From positions 457,683,576 to 457,747,575 of the forward strand of contig CM077116.1 of assembly GCA_039619475.1 (NCBI GenBank): a stretch of 64,000 bases of DNA, given 5' to 3'. This document shows positions 43,129 to 55,190 of this stretch, in pieces. Position 1 is the stretch's first letter, and each line of letters begins with the position of its first letter. The stretch comes from Icerya purchasi. Lineage: Eukaryota; Arthropoda; Insecta; Hemiptera; Monophlebidae. The translations under genes were made by a program, and so were the position numbers. Under the pieces are notes generated by a model. The model worked only from the letters and a program-made list of their open reading frames with translations, was not told the DNA's origin and did not search any database.

Positions 43129-43490
43129 TTTAAACAGTCATCTGCTTTATCTTTTTCGGCCGATTATTTTTCGTTAGTGGAAAACGCGAGAATAAAACCG
43201 ATCCCAATAAATTTTGTTGCAATACTCTGCGATATTCGATTATTAGAACAGAATTTTTTTTGCCGTATTCATCTGCAACGCTTTTCCTTATGTGATCTAG
43301 TTAGTTAAAGAAAAAAATAAAGAAAATTAGCGAGGTGTTTAATTAATTGTGCGTAATGTACCTTCATTACTATAATTTTTATTTATTTATTTTATTAACG
43401 AGGTACATATTGCCTGCGGCTATCACCTCGGATGAGGTTATTTACATTTTAAGGTTTGTAGTGCTAATGAATTTAATTAATCTGTTTAAA
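43129..43490. other. Upstream region of the secreted-protein gene
   Basis: About 360 bases between the gene start and an I-like fragment. TTTTATTCTC on the minus strand near 43190 is a weak TATA-like possibility. No other feature seen. Confidence 0.3.
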
Positions 43491-44429
43491 CTATTTATAT
43501 TTAAATTCTCTTAGTGGACTGTTGGCGTTCAGCACTGTAGATCGGGCATACAGTAATGATGTGTTTGACCGTGATCTAGCAGTTGCATTGAGTGCAGGCT
43601 GGAGGCTCCTGTGGTCCAGCAGGTATGCATGGGTGGTTAGAGTATGACCTAGATAGATTCTGTTCAAGGTCGATTTGATATCCCGGTTTGATGCAGCTCT
43701 GCCTATAACGTCAGTCCGGTCAGTAATCGTCCGTTTGATTGTCAGTAGTTTGTTCCGATGGCTGCTGTTCCACTCAATCTCCCAATCAGACATCATTTTG
43801 GATTTTGCGTATTTCTTCAATTCGCTTGGGTGTAACACTGGTCCGACGACGTTGGTGGAAAGGTGATCAAAGTTCATAGCGTAAGTAGTGCTCTCATGGT
43901 GGTTTGGACTCCACGGTGAATCAGCGGAAAGTATGCGCTTAAGTATGTAATTCGGGATGTCCAGCGTAGATTCGTCTTGACATATAAAATAGCCTTGTGC
44001 AGCGAGGGTACCGTCTCTGTATAATGGGTTCGATAGACTATATATGCTGTGGTTTGGATGGTTCGGGTAACTTAAGATAGATATGGCGTAATCGACCGAT
44101 AATGTTTGCCGGCGGTATTTCAGGGGAGGAATACCGGTGAGCGAATGCATACTGGAGGCAGGCGTAGTTCGGAAGGCTCGTAGAGCTATACGGAGGCCCG
44201 AATTTTGGATCGTGTCAAGATTTTGGAGCAGGCCTTTGGAAGCGGATGAGTATACGATGCAGACGTAGTCGAGTTTTGGTCGGATTAGTCTTTTGTATAC
44301 TCGTAGTAATCTGGAACAGCTGGGTCCGAATTTCCTGCTGTTCAGCATCTTCAGTATGTTTAGTGCGGAAAGGCTTCGGTTTTTCAAAGATGTAATGCTA
44401 CTCGTCATCATGGCATATCCGAAGTACAA
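43491..44429 (-). pseudogene. I-like ORF2 C-terminal fragment lacking RNase H
   Basis: A continuous 312-codon minus-strand frame. It begins in the RT thumb (LSALNILKMLNSRKFGPSCS, RLLRVYKRLIRPKLDYVCIV) and LRIALRAFRTTPASS. It ends in the region normally after RNase H (LKKYAKSKMMSDWEIEW, then LNRIYLGHTLTTHAYLLD). None of the RNase H boxes (TDGS, AEL, TDS, WxPSHxGI) is present, so RNase H was deleted in frame. The 5' side is truncated. The surviving open frame may be chance. Confidence 0.75.
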
Positions 44430-44739
44430 TAAATAGTGTTCTTTTTTTTAACGAAAAAACAAATTTTCTGTTTTTTTTTGTTTACAACACAAGTAAGGGC
44501 GCGTAAATATTTTATAGTTCAACGTTAACGTTCTTTTTCCAGTTATGTTGACAGTGAGATATTTTGGCCTCAAAATAAATCAAAACCACTGCATTGTCCA
44601 TTCTTTCTTTGTTTCAGATGGTTCTATTACTATCTATAGTCAGTTTTCGGACAACATAAAGCATTTTCAGCATAATCGATTTGTTTATAGATCAAAGTAG
44701 ACGAACGCATGTTTTTGTCATAAATATGCTGCCAGAGAT

Positions 44740-44779
<40 letters not shown>
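44740..44779. repeat. (CA)n(TA)n microsatellite
   Basis: ACACACACACACACAT followed by ATATATATATATATATATAT. Confidence 0.9.
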
Positions 44780-45424
44780 GCATTGTTATAGTTTAACCCC
44801 ATTTAATAAGATTATCTACAACAAAACTAAAATAATATTTATTTTTTTATATATATTAATATAAATTTTTACATCTCCAGTTCACATTAAATACTTTGAA
44901 GCGCTTAAAGAACTATCTAACATTTTTGAAAGTTCATCAATCTATTCTCTGACAATCGAAGAGCGATATTAAACTCACGTCCTTTTTTTTATTGTGTGGA
45001 ACTGTATACTGTAACGATCATACTTTTGTCCAGCTTTTCTTTGAAGAATCTTTACTATCGATAAATTAGAGTTTGTAATATAAACATGATATACTTGTAA
45101 TATAAACGAAAAAAATGTAATAACGTAATAACATAATAACATAATTAAAATACGTCAAGTGCCTTAGTAACAAAAATATCAGCCAGTAATAATAGCTTAA
45201 TACGAGACGTCTAGAAAAGGTGTAAGCCAGAAATAACAGTAGAATTTAAATTATTTCTCTCAGCTGATAAATGCAGCAGTCTACCATCGTAAGTAATCCC
45301 GAATTATTTCGCCATCGATCAACACGATTCGCAGACTAATGTGTACTATAACAGTACCTCCTTAAGAATTTTGAAATGATAAATTGTAAAATTCTTACCA
45401 GTAATCATTTTTTATTTATTTTTC

Positions 45425-45660
45425 TTTTTTTATTTTGTTTTATTCTATTTTATTTTATATATATATATATATGATATTACATTTAATTTCCATTTTCATT
45501 CTATTATTTTTTTCATTTAATTTAATTTTACTTCTATTCCATCCCATTTCATTTCTATTCTTTTCCCATCTCATTTCATTTCATTCCATTCCGATTTCAT
45601 TTCACTTTAATTCTATTTCATTCCATTTCTATTCTATTCTATTTCCATTACATCACATAT
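45425..45660. repeat. Interrupted ATTTC/ATTCC-type simple repeat
   Basis: A TTTTATTTTG-like tract and a TA run at about 45460-45472, followed by about 180 bases of imperfect pentamer-like repeats (TTTCATTCCATTTC). Confidence 0.8.
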
Positions 45661-46070
45661 GGAAAAATTAAAGTTCTGAAAATGTGCGTAGTTAAAAAAA
45701 TTTAATTTAACTCAATATTCATTTCATATACGTAATTAAACAGAATTAAAAACTCATAAATTAAAAATTGGAAGTTAGTAATTAAAGTAAATACTCAATT
45801 TTAATAACCAAGAATCTTGGTTAAAGTGACTTCTTTTCTTAATCATTAGGCAATTCCTAAATTTAATAACAATCTTATTTTTTTAAAAGAGTAGTATATT
45901 AAGATTTATACTTGAAAATAAATTAGCCTCCTAGTTTACACAATAATTAATAGATTAATAAGTATTTTTAGAAACAAACAAAACAGGTTAACCTTAGGGA
46001 CGATAATTCCTTCTTTAGTTTTAGTCTCACTACAGGCAAACATTAGCCGTACATCTGGCGAAGATTTATT

Positions 46071-46300
46071 CTACATAGTGTGTATAAACTCCTCTTCTGT
46101 AATGGGAGTATCCAAATTTTCTATCTCATTAATCCAACATAAAATATACTGTTCATACGATTGACTACGTCTAGTCTCCAAAGTCTCTGCCTCCCAGAAA
46201 AATCGCGATCTGATCTTCTGTTGCGCTTCCCTACTCCAATATTTATTTTTTAATGCCTTTTCTGCTTCTTCCCAGGAATTACTGTACTTCGCCCATAATA
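46071..46300 (-). pseudogene. Gag-like fragment, part downstream of the dead mariner
   Basis: Minus strand: LWAKYSNSWEEAEKALKNKY, SRFFWEAETLETR and SYEQYILCWINEIENL ending with EEEFIHTM and a stop. The pattern of helices with Trp and a YxxxWxxEIxxL block resembles capsid/gag-like domains of LTR retrotransposons, but this is only a resemblance. The mariner at 46301-47585 enters just upstream of LLWAKY. Confidence 0.4.
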
Positions 46301-47585
46301 CGAGGTGTGACAAATGTACTCGTAGAATTTTGTCCTGGAGGGCCTAAAATGAAGGGGAGGGGAAACTTACTCTAACCACTTTCATAGTAGTCTTCTCCGA
46401 GGTTAGCGCACCGCCGTCCACATTCGACCCATTTTTGGAGGCACCCGCAACCTCTCCGTAGATAGGCCCATCAGGACCCTCGTCATAACACTTTCGACTT
46501 CGGCAATGCCATCATACCGGTTTTCTTTCAAGTAACTTTTGAGTTGAGGGAACAAATGAAAGTCGCACGGAGTCAGGTATGGGCTGTAGGAGGTGCGGGA
46601 GTGTGGGGATGCTGTGGAGCCTCAAAATGTGGCGTACTGCGTAAGACGAGTGTGCTGGAACGTTGTTGTGATGCAGTACCCAACCCTTCTCGACCAATTC
46701 GGATCGTGCGCGGTACACACGGGCTCGTAACCGTTTCAAAACTTCGGTTTAGAATGCTACATTGATTGTCTGGTCTGCGGAAACGTATTCGTAATGAACA
46801 ACACCACGATCTGTAGAGACTTGACTCTGAATTTGGACATGCGAGCTTTTTTCGGACGCTCCCCGCTCTTCTCTACCCACTGCTTGCTCTGTCTCTTGGT
46901 CTCAGGGTCATATTTGAACAGCGAACACTCGTCCCCGGTGATAATGGACGACATCCACTGGTTTCCTTCAGCGTCAATTCGATCAATTATGTCCTGACAG
47001 ATGGGTCTCCGGAGCTGTGACCAGTTTTGGAACCATCTTGGCGTACAGCTTGCGCATCCCTAAATCGTTATTTAAAATGTGCCGAATGATCTCGCGGTTG
47101 ATGTTTAACTCTTCTTCTAACATTCGACAACTCACTCGTTGGTCTTGGAGCACGCGCATGCGCACACGTTCAACATTTTCCGACGTTTTTGTGATAGAAG
47201 GACCGCCGCAGCGCTGATCGTCCTCGACTGATTCACAGCCGTCTTGAAACAGCTTAGCCCACTTGAAAATAGTCGGTTGTTTCACAGCGTCTTCCTTAAA
47301 GCACTTCTTGTTATTATACGCGGATTTCCGACGGCGGTTTTACTCCACGTTTGACTGAGAATTTGATCACGATACGTTGCTCAGTATTTACATCGCCCAT
47401 TTTCACGGCACGTGTAAAAATCTTACTTTGTTTAAACGACCGCAGAACGCGAGATATACGTGCTACCGTTATGAAAACACTGACTCAGAAATGTCCTTTC
47501 TTTCCAACGAGACCGCGAGCACCATCGTAGTGTTGCCACAAGTCGCTCTATGAAACAATTCTACAAATACAATTGTCACGCCTCG
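46301..47585 (-). mobile_element. Degenerate mariner-like element (second mariner)
   Basis: 1,285 bp with matching ends: left CGAGGTGTGACAAATGTACT and right (reverse complement) CGAGGCGTGACAATTGTATT, both followed by a GTAGAATT-like block. TA precedes the left end; the right flank now reads AA. Minus-strand transposase remnants: helix-turn-helix (RVSCRMLEEELNINREIIRH) at 46983-47285, TGDECSLFKYDPETKRQS at about 46890-46950 where TGDE is kept but W is lost, and HHNNVPAHSS at about 46640-46675 where the second catalytic Asp is Asn. Frameshifts separate the blocks. Inactive, and clearly a different lineage from the intact mariner. Confidence 0.85.
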
Positions 47586-48111
47586 AAGTTCTTTTCTGTC
47601 CGTCCTCTGTAACGCAAATTCGATTCGGCTCTGTACTGATAAAACAAATCCAAATTTTTTAAAAATTGCATAAAATTTATGTTCGAATTATTACCCCCAA
47701 ATTTTTTAGCATTATTTCATACATATTATTATTCTCAGCTACTCTACTATATCGTTATATCTCTTGTGCCAGTTTAACGCTTCTATTCAGTTCTTGTTGA
47801 ATCTTTTTGTTCAGACTTCTTATACTATGATCTACCTTTTCATTTAGATTACACATTATCGCTTTATTATTACCAAGTCTTTTTTCTATTTGATTTTCCA
47901 CATTATCTATTCTCTTATTTAAACTTTCATTTACACTATTAATCTGCGCATTCCATTTGACGTTAATATTAATTACGAGTATTACACTAATTGTTTCTTC
48001 TATACTATTAGCAATATTATTTAACTTTTTATCATAATCATCAAATTTCTCATTTAAATCTTTATACTGATTAAAAAATTTTTCATCTAAATTCAAAAAA
48101 TTGTCATCCAA
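47586..48111 (-). pseudogene. Coiled-coil gag-like fragment, part upstream of the dead mariner
   Basis: A minus-strand frame at 47755-48111 is rich in Asn, Glu, Lys and Leu with heptad-like spacing (LDEKFFNQYKDLNEKFDDYD, then LNKRIDNVENQIEKRLG), typical of a coiled coil. After it, another open stretch reaches the mariner edge at 47586. If the mariner and one target dinucleotide are removed, this stretch joins in frame with the fragment at 46071-46300. I infer one interrupted gag-like gene. Confidence 0.4.
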
Positions 48112-48239
48112 TTTAAAATAAAAAACAAAAAAAATATATAAAAGAAAAAATCTATGCTGCGAGCCTCAAACTTTACATACAAGCTTACAGGCCATAGCCG
48201 TCACATTCATTCAAGCTCACTCTCTGCTCAATATACTTA
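48112..48239. other. Short spacer
   Basis: AT-rich sequence with no recognised feature. Confidence 0.3.
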
Positions 48240-50870
48240 CACTAATCCGATGAAATTACAGAGAACTGCCTCGATCACAATATCAAACAATTACTAACTC
48301 CGTTTATCATGAGTGGTGATTTCAATTGTCATAATACATTATGGAGCTCAACCACCTCCAATGGCAGAGGAAAAAACATTAAAAAATTCATCGATCGCGA
48401 AAATCTCAGCTTACTCAACAACGGATCGCACATCCACTTCAATTCATACAATGGCTCCTTTTCAGCTATAGATCTATCCATTTGTAGCAGCTCATTAGCT
48501 CCAATGGTCAACTGGATTACCCTTCCTACTATTTTTGGAAGCGACCCTTTTCCCATTTTAATTTCACTTCAAACACTAGTCAGACACGATCAATACAAAA
48601 AATATCCGACATGGAGAATCAAAGATGCAGATTGGTAAAACTACACCAGATCGTTAAATTTACAACTTCCAGAAAATCTCAGCGACATAAATGAGGCAAA
48701 TAACCATATCGTGAAGGGTATACTGGAAACCGCTACTTGAAACAGTGCAACCATAACAAAAAAAAAAAAAAACAGTTTAGTGGAACAATGAATGCAAAAC
48801 AGCAATAAATCAAAAACACCGTATGTTAACCTTAGTCAAACGTCATCCTAGTCAAGGAAATTTTAAAAATTCTAAAATTTCCAGAGCAAAATGTGAACAT
48901 ACCATTCGGGAGGCAAAAAAACAATCATAGATAAAATTAATTTCTTCCTTCAACTCGCGCACCACCATAAAAGAAGTATGGAATAAAGTAAAAATGTTAT
49001 CAAACAAAAAATACTTCACCTCAATCACAGCGATCGAATACAATTCTAAAATATTCTTGAACAAAACAGATATCACCAACCAGATTGCTTACCACTTCTA
49101 CCAAATGTCCTCTACAGAAAATTACACAACCGCTTTCATTGACATAAAGCGTCGAATTGAACAACAAGATTTAAATTACATAGATGAGCCTAACCATGAC
49201 TTCAACCGACCTCTTACATATGAAGAACTTTTATGTACCCTGAAACATATGAAATCCTCAGCCGCTGGACCGGGCGACATCCGTATAGATATGGTCAAAA
49301 AATTAAATTCCGCATGTCTTCACACATCAGCAAATTCCTCAACCTTATTTGGAAATCTAAAAAAATACCAGACAGTTGGAAAAACGCTCACAAAATCTCG
49401 TTATTAAAACCAAAAAAAGACTCCTTTTCTCCTTTTAGCTGCCGTCCAATCTCGCTTACCAACACGTTATGTAAAGCATGAAAAAAATAATAAACACCAG
49501 ATTAAAATGGATTCTTGAACAAAAAAAACTATTAGATCCAATGCAATATGGTTTCCGCTCTCGAAGAAGCACCATAGATCATCTAGCAAAGTTACAACAG
49601 CATATTTATGACGGTTTTGTAACGAGTCAATACACCATGTTCATAAGTTTTGACCTTGAAAAAGCCTTCGATATAATATGGAGGCATAAAATCATTAAAA
49701 CGCTCATGGAATGGAATGTAAACCGAAATATGCTTGAATCCTGTCAAATAGGACTTTCCAGGTTCGCATTCAAGATGTCTTATCCCTTCCAAAAATACAA
49801 GAAAATGGCACACTGCAGGGCTTTATAATTAGCCCAACTTTGTTCATAATTGGTATATCAGACATATCTAAAATCATAGATTCTCCAGTCAAATACGAAC
49901 TGTTTACTGACGACTTAGTCATTTATATGACTTCCTCAAACTTAGATAATCTAAATAGCACTTTACAATCTACAACGAACAAACTGCTTGATTGGGCTTC
50001 ATCAAATAGACTGTCTTTCTCAACGAATAAAACAAAATCAATCACATTCAGTAAAAAACGAATTAAACCTCCAGATTGTAACGTCCACCTAAATAATACG
50101 CTAATTCAAAGTTTCGATAACATAAAAATTTTAGAACTAGAAATAGATCGAAAATTATAACACATAGAAGACTTACAAACAAACTGTCATAAATCTCTTC
50201 ATACCAAATGGGGTGCAGATAGATAATCTCTAAAAAACCTTTATTTGGCACTGACTCTTTCCAAGTTGAACTACGGCTCCCCGTGATTTACAATAGTGCC
50301 AAGGAAAATGCCTTGAAAAAACTGGACACCGTTTAAAATTCAGCTCTAAGACTCATTACAGGAGCATTTTACAGCCTTCACGTAGAATTAAACATCTTTC
50401 CATTTGCAACATAGAAGAATCTTCTCATCCCTGAAATACTATACAAAAATGACCTTAAATACCGCTAATCCTACTTACAAAAAAACTATTTCGCCAAACT
50501 TTATTCAACTATGTGAGAAATATCCAAAAACTCCGAAGCCATTGGGAATGCGATGCCTAAATAAACTAAAAACATCAAATTTGGCAAAATGAGTGGAATC
50601 GAATCTCTCCAATCAAAAACAAACTACGCCGTATCAAAAACGAAATTGCCGACTGGGAAACCAATTATTGGCCAAAAAGACAAGACAAAACAGTTATTTC
50701 GAGGCACTGCTCATTTAGCCACCTCGACAAGGAGCCGGCGCCCATTTGTGAGGTCTGCGCAGAGACTTTCTCGGTAGACCCCCTCTTCACATGCAAAAAG
50801 TGGGAAACATAGCGGACAGCCTGCGACATGGTAGGAAAACCTATACTAGAATTTCTTTACGATAGATTAA
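48240..50870 (+). pseudogene. Degenerate I-like non-LTR ORF2
   Basis: Endonuclease C-terminal half at 48309-48600: SGDFNCHNTLWSSTTSNGRG, AIDLSICSSSLAP and GSDPFPI, where the catalytic His of SDH is Pro. The linker and RT start (SAAGPGDIRIDMV) are near 49255-49300. RT is at 49478-49828 with DPMQYGFRSRRSTIDH and FDLEKAFDIIW. The catalytic box appears as FTDDLVIYM near 49895. The thumb continues with stops (LKKLDTV, then SALRLITGAFYSL) at about 50310-50380. A C-terminal zinc-type segment ICEVCAETFSVDPLFTC lies at about 50742-50792. RNase H is not seen. Many stops and shifts; inactive. Confidence 0.8.
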
Positions 50871-51079
50871 ATTGTGAAAATGTATTAATATACCTAAAAA
50901 ATGTAAATATGTATAATATTATCTAGATAAGTTAACTGTTAAGATGTAATATATTCGTCGTTAATTCCCATCACATTTCCTTCTGTAATCTTATGTTTCT
51001 CTTAGATTGCATTACTAAGAAGTACTGCAGGCATCAAATGTCTCTTTTAAAAAATACATGTTTCCTATTCCTATTATTG
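50871..51079. other. Spacer before copy E
   Basis: AT-rich, nothing recognised. The 5' boundary of copy E lies near its right end or inside it. Confidence 0.35.
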
Positions 51080-51128
51080 CCATTTTCTCGTCTCACAACC
51101 TAAACCTTGCGGGAGACGAGAGCGATGG
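51080..51128 (+). promoter_or_regulatory. Leader stem-loop of copy E, homologous to the copy B hairpins
   Basis: CCATTTTCTCGTCTC (51080-51094) pairs with GAGACGAGAGCGATGG (51113-51128). This gives a five-pair helix with one U-G wobble, a bulged C (51123), and a ten-pair helix with one wobble. Copy B has the same layout with different paired bases. It lies about 820 bases before ORF2. Confidence 0.65.
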
Positions 51129-51946
51129 AGAATAGTTCATAATTTTTGTTTAGATCAATTTCCTTTCTCAGCTACACTGTTAAAAGCGAGAACAGTTAAC
51201 ATATGTTTCTGTTCTGATCTATATGCTTTTCATTATTTTTATGACCATTGCCTCTTTCTGCAAACTTTAAATGGGTTCGACAGTAGTTGAGGACGGTGTA
51301 TGGTTGATTGCAATGCACAATTGTATAAAACTTCTTTTTTCTTCGGTTTTAAACCGTGCAAATCAATACTAATTATTAGGTGCATGATTCTCATCCTCAA
51401 ATATCTGACTTTTTCCTTTTTTCATCTTTCCTTCAGTCTTCTTTCAAACACGCTGGGCTACGGTAAAGAAAGACGGTTAGTCTGTTTCAATTTAATCATT
51501 TTCAAAGTCCTTTTCGTTCCAGTTATGACCCTTTTTAAAGCGAATTTAATCTCTAATTATTCCTTGCTTAATCTTAATTTCTTCACTTTGACCCGCAGCC
51601 CTTTCCTCATCATTCCATACCTAATTAAGTTGGTAAGCAAGCGAGAGAGGAAGTGGTTTTTCCTCAGTGAGCATCGCAATAAGTTTTCATATTCCTCATT
51701 CGTAAGTTATCTGGGAAAACAGATGTCTCTCCATTGTCTTTTTTTGCATCCTTTCTTCTGCCGTATCTTTCCTTGTCTTTATTCAATACTTTCAACTGGC
51801 TTTGCGTGGACTACCCGAGCCTACACTCATTTCTTCTCCGATTTTCCTCTCTCTTCCAAATCTGCAGGCTGTAAGGTATTATTTCCCTTCCTCTTCTACA
51901 CTTACATGGTTCCTTCCCCTCCAACTATTTTTCTGTACTTTAAATG
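51129..51946 (+). other. Inter-ORF/leader region of copy E
   Basis: T/C-rich. A 215-codon frame at 51300-51947 (hydrophobic, ending PPTIFLYFK) stops with TGA overlapping the ORF2 ATG as TGATG. Its length to ORF2 is close to that of the inter-ORF region of copy D. No known domain; coding status unproven. Confidence 0.35.
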
Positions 51947-54525
51947 ATGTCAAACAGGCTAAATATTCTTCAATGGAACTGTAGAAGTCTTAATGCCAAT
52001 AAATGCTCTCTCGAAGGTTTGTTGGATCAATATAACATTCAGGTTGCTCTCCTGTCAGAAACTTGGCTCTAACAATTTTCCAATATTCGAATTCAAGGAT
52101 ACTCCTTAGTCAGTTCGAATCGGGACGACGGCTATGGCGGAGCTGCTATTCTTATAAGAAATATGTACATTTCATACATCATGATAGTTTTTCTTTCCTT
52201 TCTTCCAGTCCTCTTAATCCAAATTTAGTTCACGTCTCAATCCCATTGTGTCATGGTAAAAGTTTTAATCTTGTCTCCTCCTACATTCCACCGTCCTATA
52301 ACTTACGCGATTTCCCATTTGACTTGTTTTTTTGTAATTCTATCCCTCGCCCTTTCATGGTCGGCGGCGACTGAAACTCCCACTCGCCTCTATGGGGTTG
52401 TTCCAGTTATAACAGGGATGGCACAATTATAGAGGAGGTAATTTTCAATTATAATTTGGTTCTCCTAAATGATGGTTCTTACACCTTCTTCAAATCATCG
52501 TCTACTTCTAGTTCTATCGATCTGTCCTTTGTTTCCTCCGATATAGCTCTCAAATCCTCGTGGAGAACTCTGGATGGTACCTTTGGCAGTGACCACGTTT
52601 CGATCCTCATTGTTCTTAATGACTTCCATCGTCCTTCTCTTCCTTCTTCATTTACGCCTTTGCATTATGCTGATTGGAATAGATTTCGGTTTATTGTGGA
52701 CTCAGACCTTCCTGCAATACAGGTACGAAACGAAGCTATTTCCCAATATTCATTCTTTACTAATATCTCCTCTGCTCTAACATTGTCTTCCCCACTCTAT
52801 CTCCAAGCCCGGAAAAGTCATTTTTTAAGGGCTTCATCACTATGGTGGAATGGGGACTGCACAGCTGCTGTCAATCAAAGTTTTTCTAACTTTAAATCAT
52901 TCCGCTCTCAACCTACTTTTAATAATTTCTTGACTTATAAGAGTTTGAAAGCTAGAACCAGATATATTTTCAAAAACGCCAAGAAAAACGCTTGAAAATC
53001 CTTTTGCTCTTCCTTTTCTCGATTGACTCCTATTTCCAAAGTGTGGAAGTTGGCTAAAGCTTTTAGAAATTCTATTTTCGAACGCCCATCTAGCTCCAGT
53101 CTTCCTAAGGATATTCTTTCTTCTTTCTTTGATTCTATAGCTCCATTATGTCCCTAACTATGATAAAGTGGGTTCTTTACCATCGCCGCCTTATTTCCTT
53201 TCCTCTAACTTTTCCTTCTCTAAACTTCTTTTTTCCTTGAAAAACTCCTGTCCGGGCCATGATAAAATTTCTTACTCCATCATCAAAAACCTATCTGTAA
53301 AGTCTCTCAAAATTCTTTCAATCATTTTTAATACCTTCCTGAAATCTGGTTCTATTCCTGATTCATGGAATATCTTCGTTGCTATCCCTATTCCCAAGAA
53401 TAATTCCTCTGCCCTTCGGTCCATTTCTTTAGCTTCTTGTCTAGGAAACTCTTTGAAAATATGCTTAACAAACGGCTTGTCCGGTGGCTGCAACACAATA
53501 ACTTGTTTCCAGATAACCAGTTTGGTTTTCGTCCTGGCTTAGGCCCTCCAGTTTCTATCAGTCTTTTCCTTGCTGACATTTACAAATCATTTATTTCCAA
53601 AGAATTCACAATTGCAGCTTTTATTGATGTAGCCAGTGCATACGAAAGCGTCCATCTTCCCACGCTCAAAAACGTTATAATTTCTTTAAATATCCTTGCA
53701 TACATATCCTCCTAATTATCAATCTTTTTCAAAGTAGAACTCTCCTTCTTTCTGTTTCTTCCTTTTCCGCCTCAAGGAAGGTCTTCCAGGGCCTTCCGCA
53801 AAGTTCTTGCCTTAGCCTTATTTTATTTAGTCTATATGTTTCCAAAAATTGGTTTTCTTTCCTTAAAATCCAAATCTTTATTTTTTGCGGATGATGTCCT
53901 TGCTTATTCTGCTTCCCGTAATCTTCTAGTTGCCAATGAGGAACTAAACAGCTCCTTAAGAACTCTAGAAGAGGTCCTTTCTACCATTCATCTTTTCATT
54001 TCCGCCCCTAAATCAGCAGCTCTAGTCTTCACCCTTCGGCTTTACAACCCGGGCTCGTTTGATATAAATCTAAAAAATAATTCCATTCCAGTAGTCAGTT
54101 CTTTTCGTTATCTGGGTATCATTTTATGCCCTCGTCTGTCTTTCCATGAACATATCAGCCATTTATATACTTCCTCGCTTAAAATCTTAAACCTTATTAA
54201 AGCCCTCTCACCTACGAGATGTGGAGGTGATCCTTCTGTGCTAATAATGTTGTACAAATCTCTCATGCGCTCTAGATTGGATTATTGCAGTTTCTTATAT
54301 GGCTACTCTTCCAAATCCGTTCTCTAAAAAATTAGATCGTATCCAAAACAGTTGCTTTCGGCTTTGTATCGGAGCTTTGAGATCATCTCCTATTCCAGCC
54401 ATTCTATCTGAATCCAACATCTGTCCTCTGTTCATCCGAAGATCTTATTTGGGTTATCGCTTCCTTATTAAACGATTTTCTACTTCTTCATCAAATATCA
54501 GTACCTCTTATTCTTTTACCCTTAA
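51947..54525 (+). pseudogene. Copy E ORF2: endonuclease and RT, heavily mutated
   Basis: Starts MSNRLNILQWNCRSLNANK. A stop follows SETWL near 52070, and GGDWN has become GGD-stop-N near 52371-52373. The rest of the endonuclease is at 52456-52995 (GTFGSDHVSIL). RT pieces: LASCLG near 53430, QFGFRPGLGP near 53515-53545, IDVASAYESVH, GLPQSSCLSL (the normal GLPQGS has Ser) and FADDVLAYS near 53883. The thumb runs to SYLGYRFLIKRFSTSSSNIS near 54510. At about 54525 the sequence switches to an inverted copy-A-like segment, so RNase H and the 3' end are absent. Five or more breaks. Confidence 0.8.
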
Positions 54526-55190
54526 GAGATATAACTAAATAGCCAGGCGGTCAGAAATGGAAAAGACAAAGGACAGCAGCAACAGAATAACTTAAGGCAA
54601 TGGGAAGGAAAGAATATAGGTAGCGTTAAAGGGAGTAGGAAGATCCAAAACTAAAAGTTGGGCGAAAAGAAAGGAGCGTTCGTTAGAGAGTGTAGAACAT
54701 TCGAATAGGATGTGATTTGAGTCACAAATACAAGAAGGCTCAGAAGCGTTAAGAGAGCAGAAAGGAGAAGGGGACAGGGCGAATCGAAAGCGAGAAGAGG
54801 AGAGTAGAGAATGATTGATTCTAAGCCTAATTAAGGAAACAACAGTGGAAAGACGACAGATAGGAATAGATTGAAACCAAGGCAAGAAACTAGGAACCGG
54901 TTGAATAAGACGGTATTGTGAAAAGCGATTTGAGAATAGAGATGGATACATGTCAGACTAAAGTCTGGAATGATTAGAGCGTGATAGAGAAAGAATGTCT
55001 GAGGAAGGGAAAGAGTCGAGGAAAGGACCAATGCGGGCGGCTGAGCGAGCTAAAGAGTCAGCTGAATCATGGCCCGCAACATTGGAATGACTAGGGACCC
55101 ACAGAAAGTCTATGAGAATGGAGGGGGCGAGAACAAAGAGGAGACAAGAGATCGAATAGAGAGGATGATACCGTCAGAAGTATGAAGGGG
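54526..55190 (-). pseudogene. Inverted copy-A-like 3' segment joined to copy E
   Basis: The minus strand closely matches copy A from about 6470 to 7112: the end of RNase H, a YPSLFSNRFSQYR block and the zinc motif CICDSNHILFEC. By eye identity is above 90 percent. It shares the frameshift that copy A has near 6660, but it keeps about 20 bases that copy A lacks near 6817. It stops short of the 3' stem-loop and tail, so it is not a simple retrotransposed end. The junction with copy E lies at CCCTTAAGAG near 54525. Confidence 0.75.

Larger units (their letters stand above)
44430..46070. other. AT-rich spacer with microsatellites; no gene
   Basis: About 1.6 kb with simple repeats and no supportable coding region. 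The frame at 45435-45671 is a translation of a T-rich simple repeat. Confidence 0.5.

Noticed and set aside
45435..45671. Hydrophobic Phe/Ser/His-rich frame that looks membrane-like
   Set aside because: It is a translation of an ATTTC/ATTCC simple repeat.
51300..51947. 215-codon hydrophobic frame as an independent gene
   Set aside because: It sits in the T/C-rich leader of copy E and ends at the ORF2 start. It is better explained as element leader, with coding status unproven.
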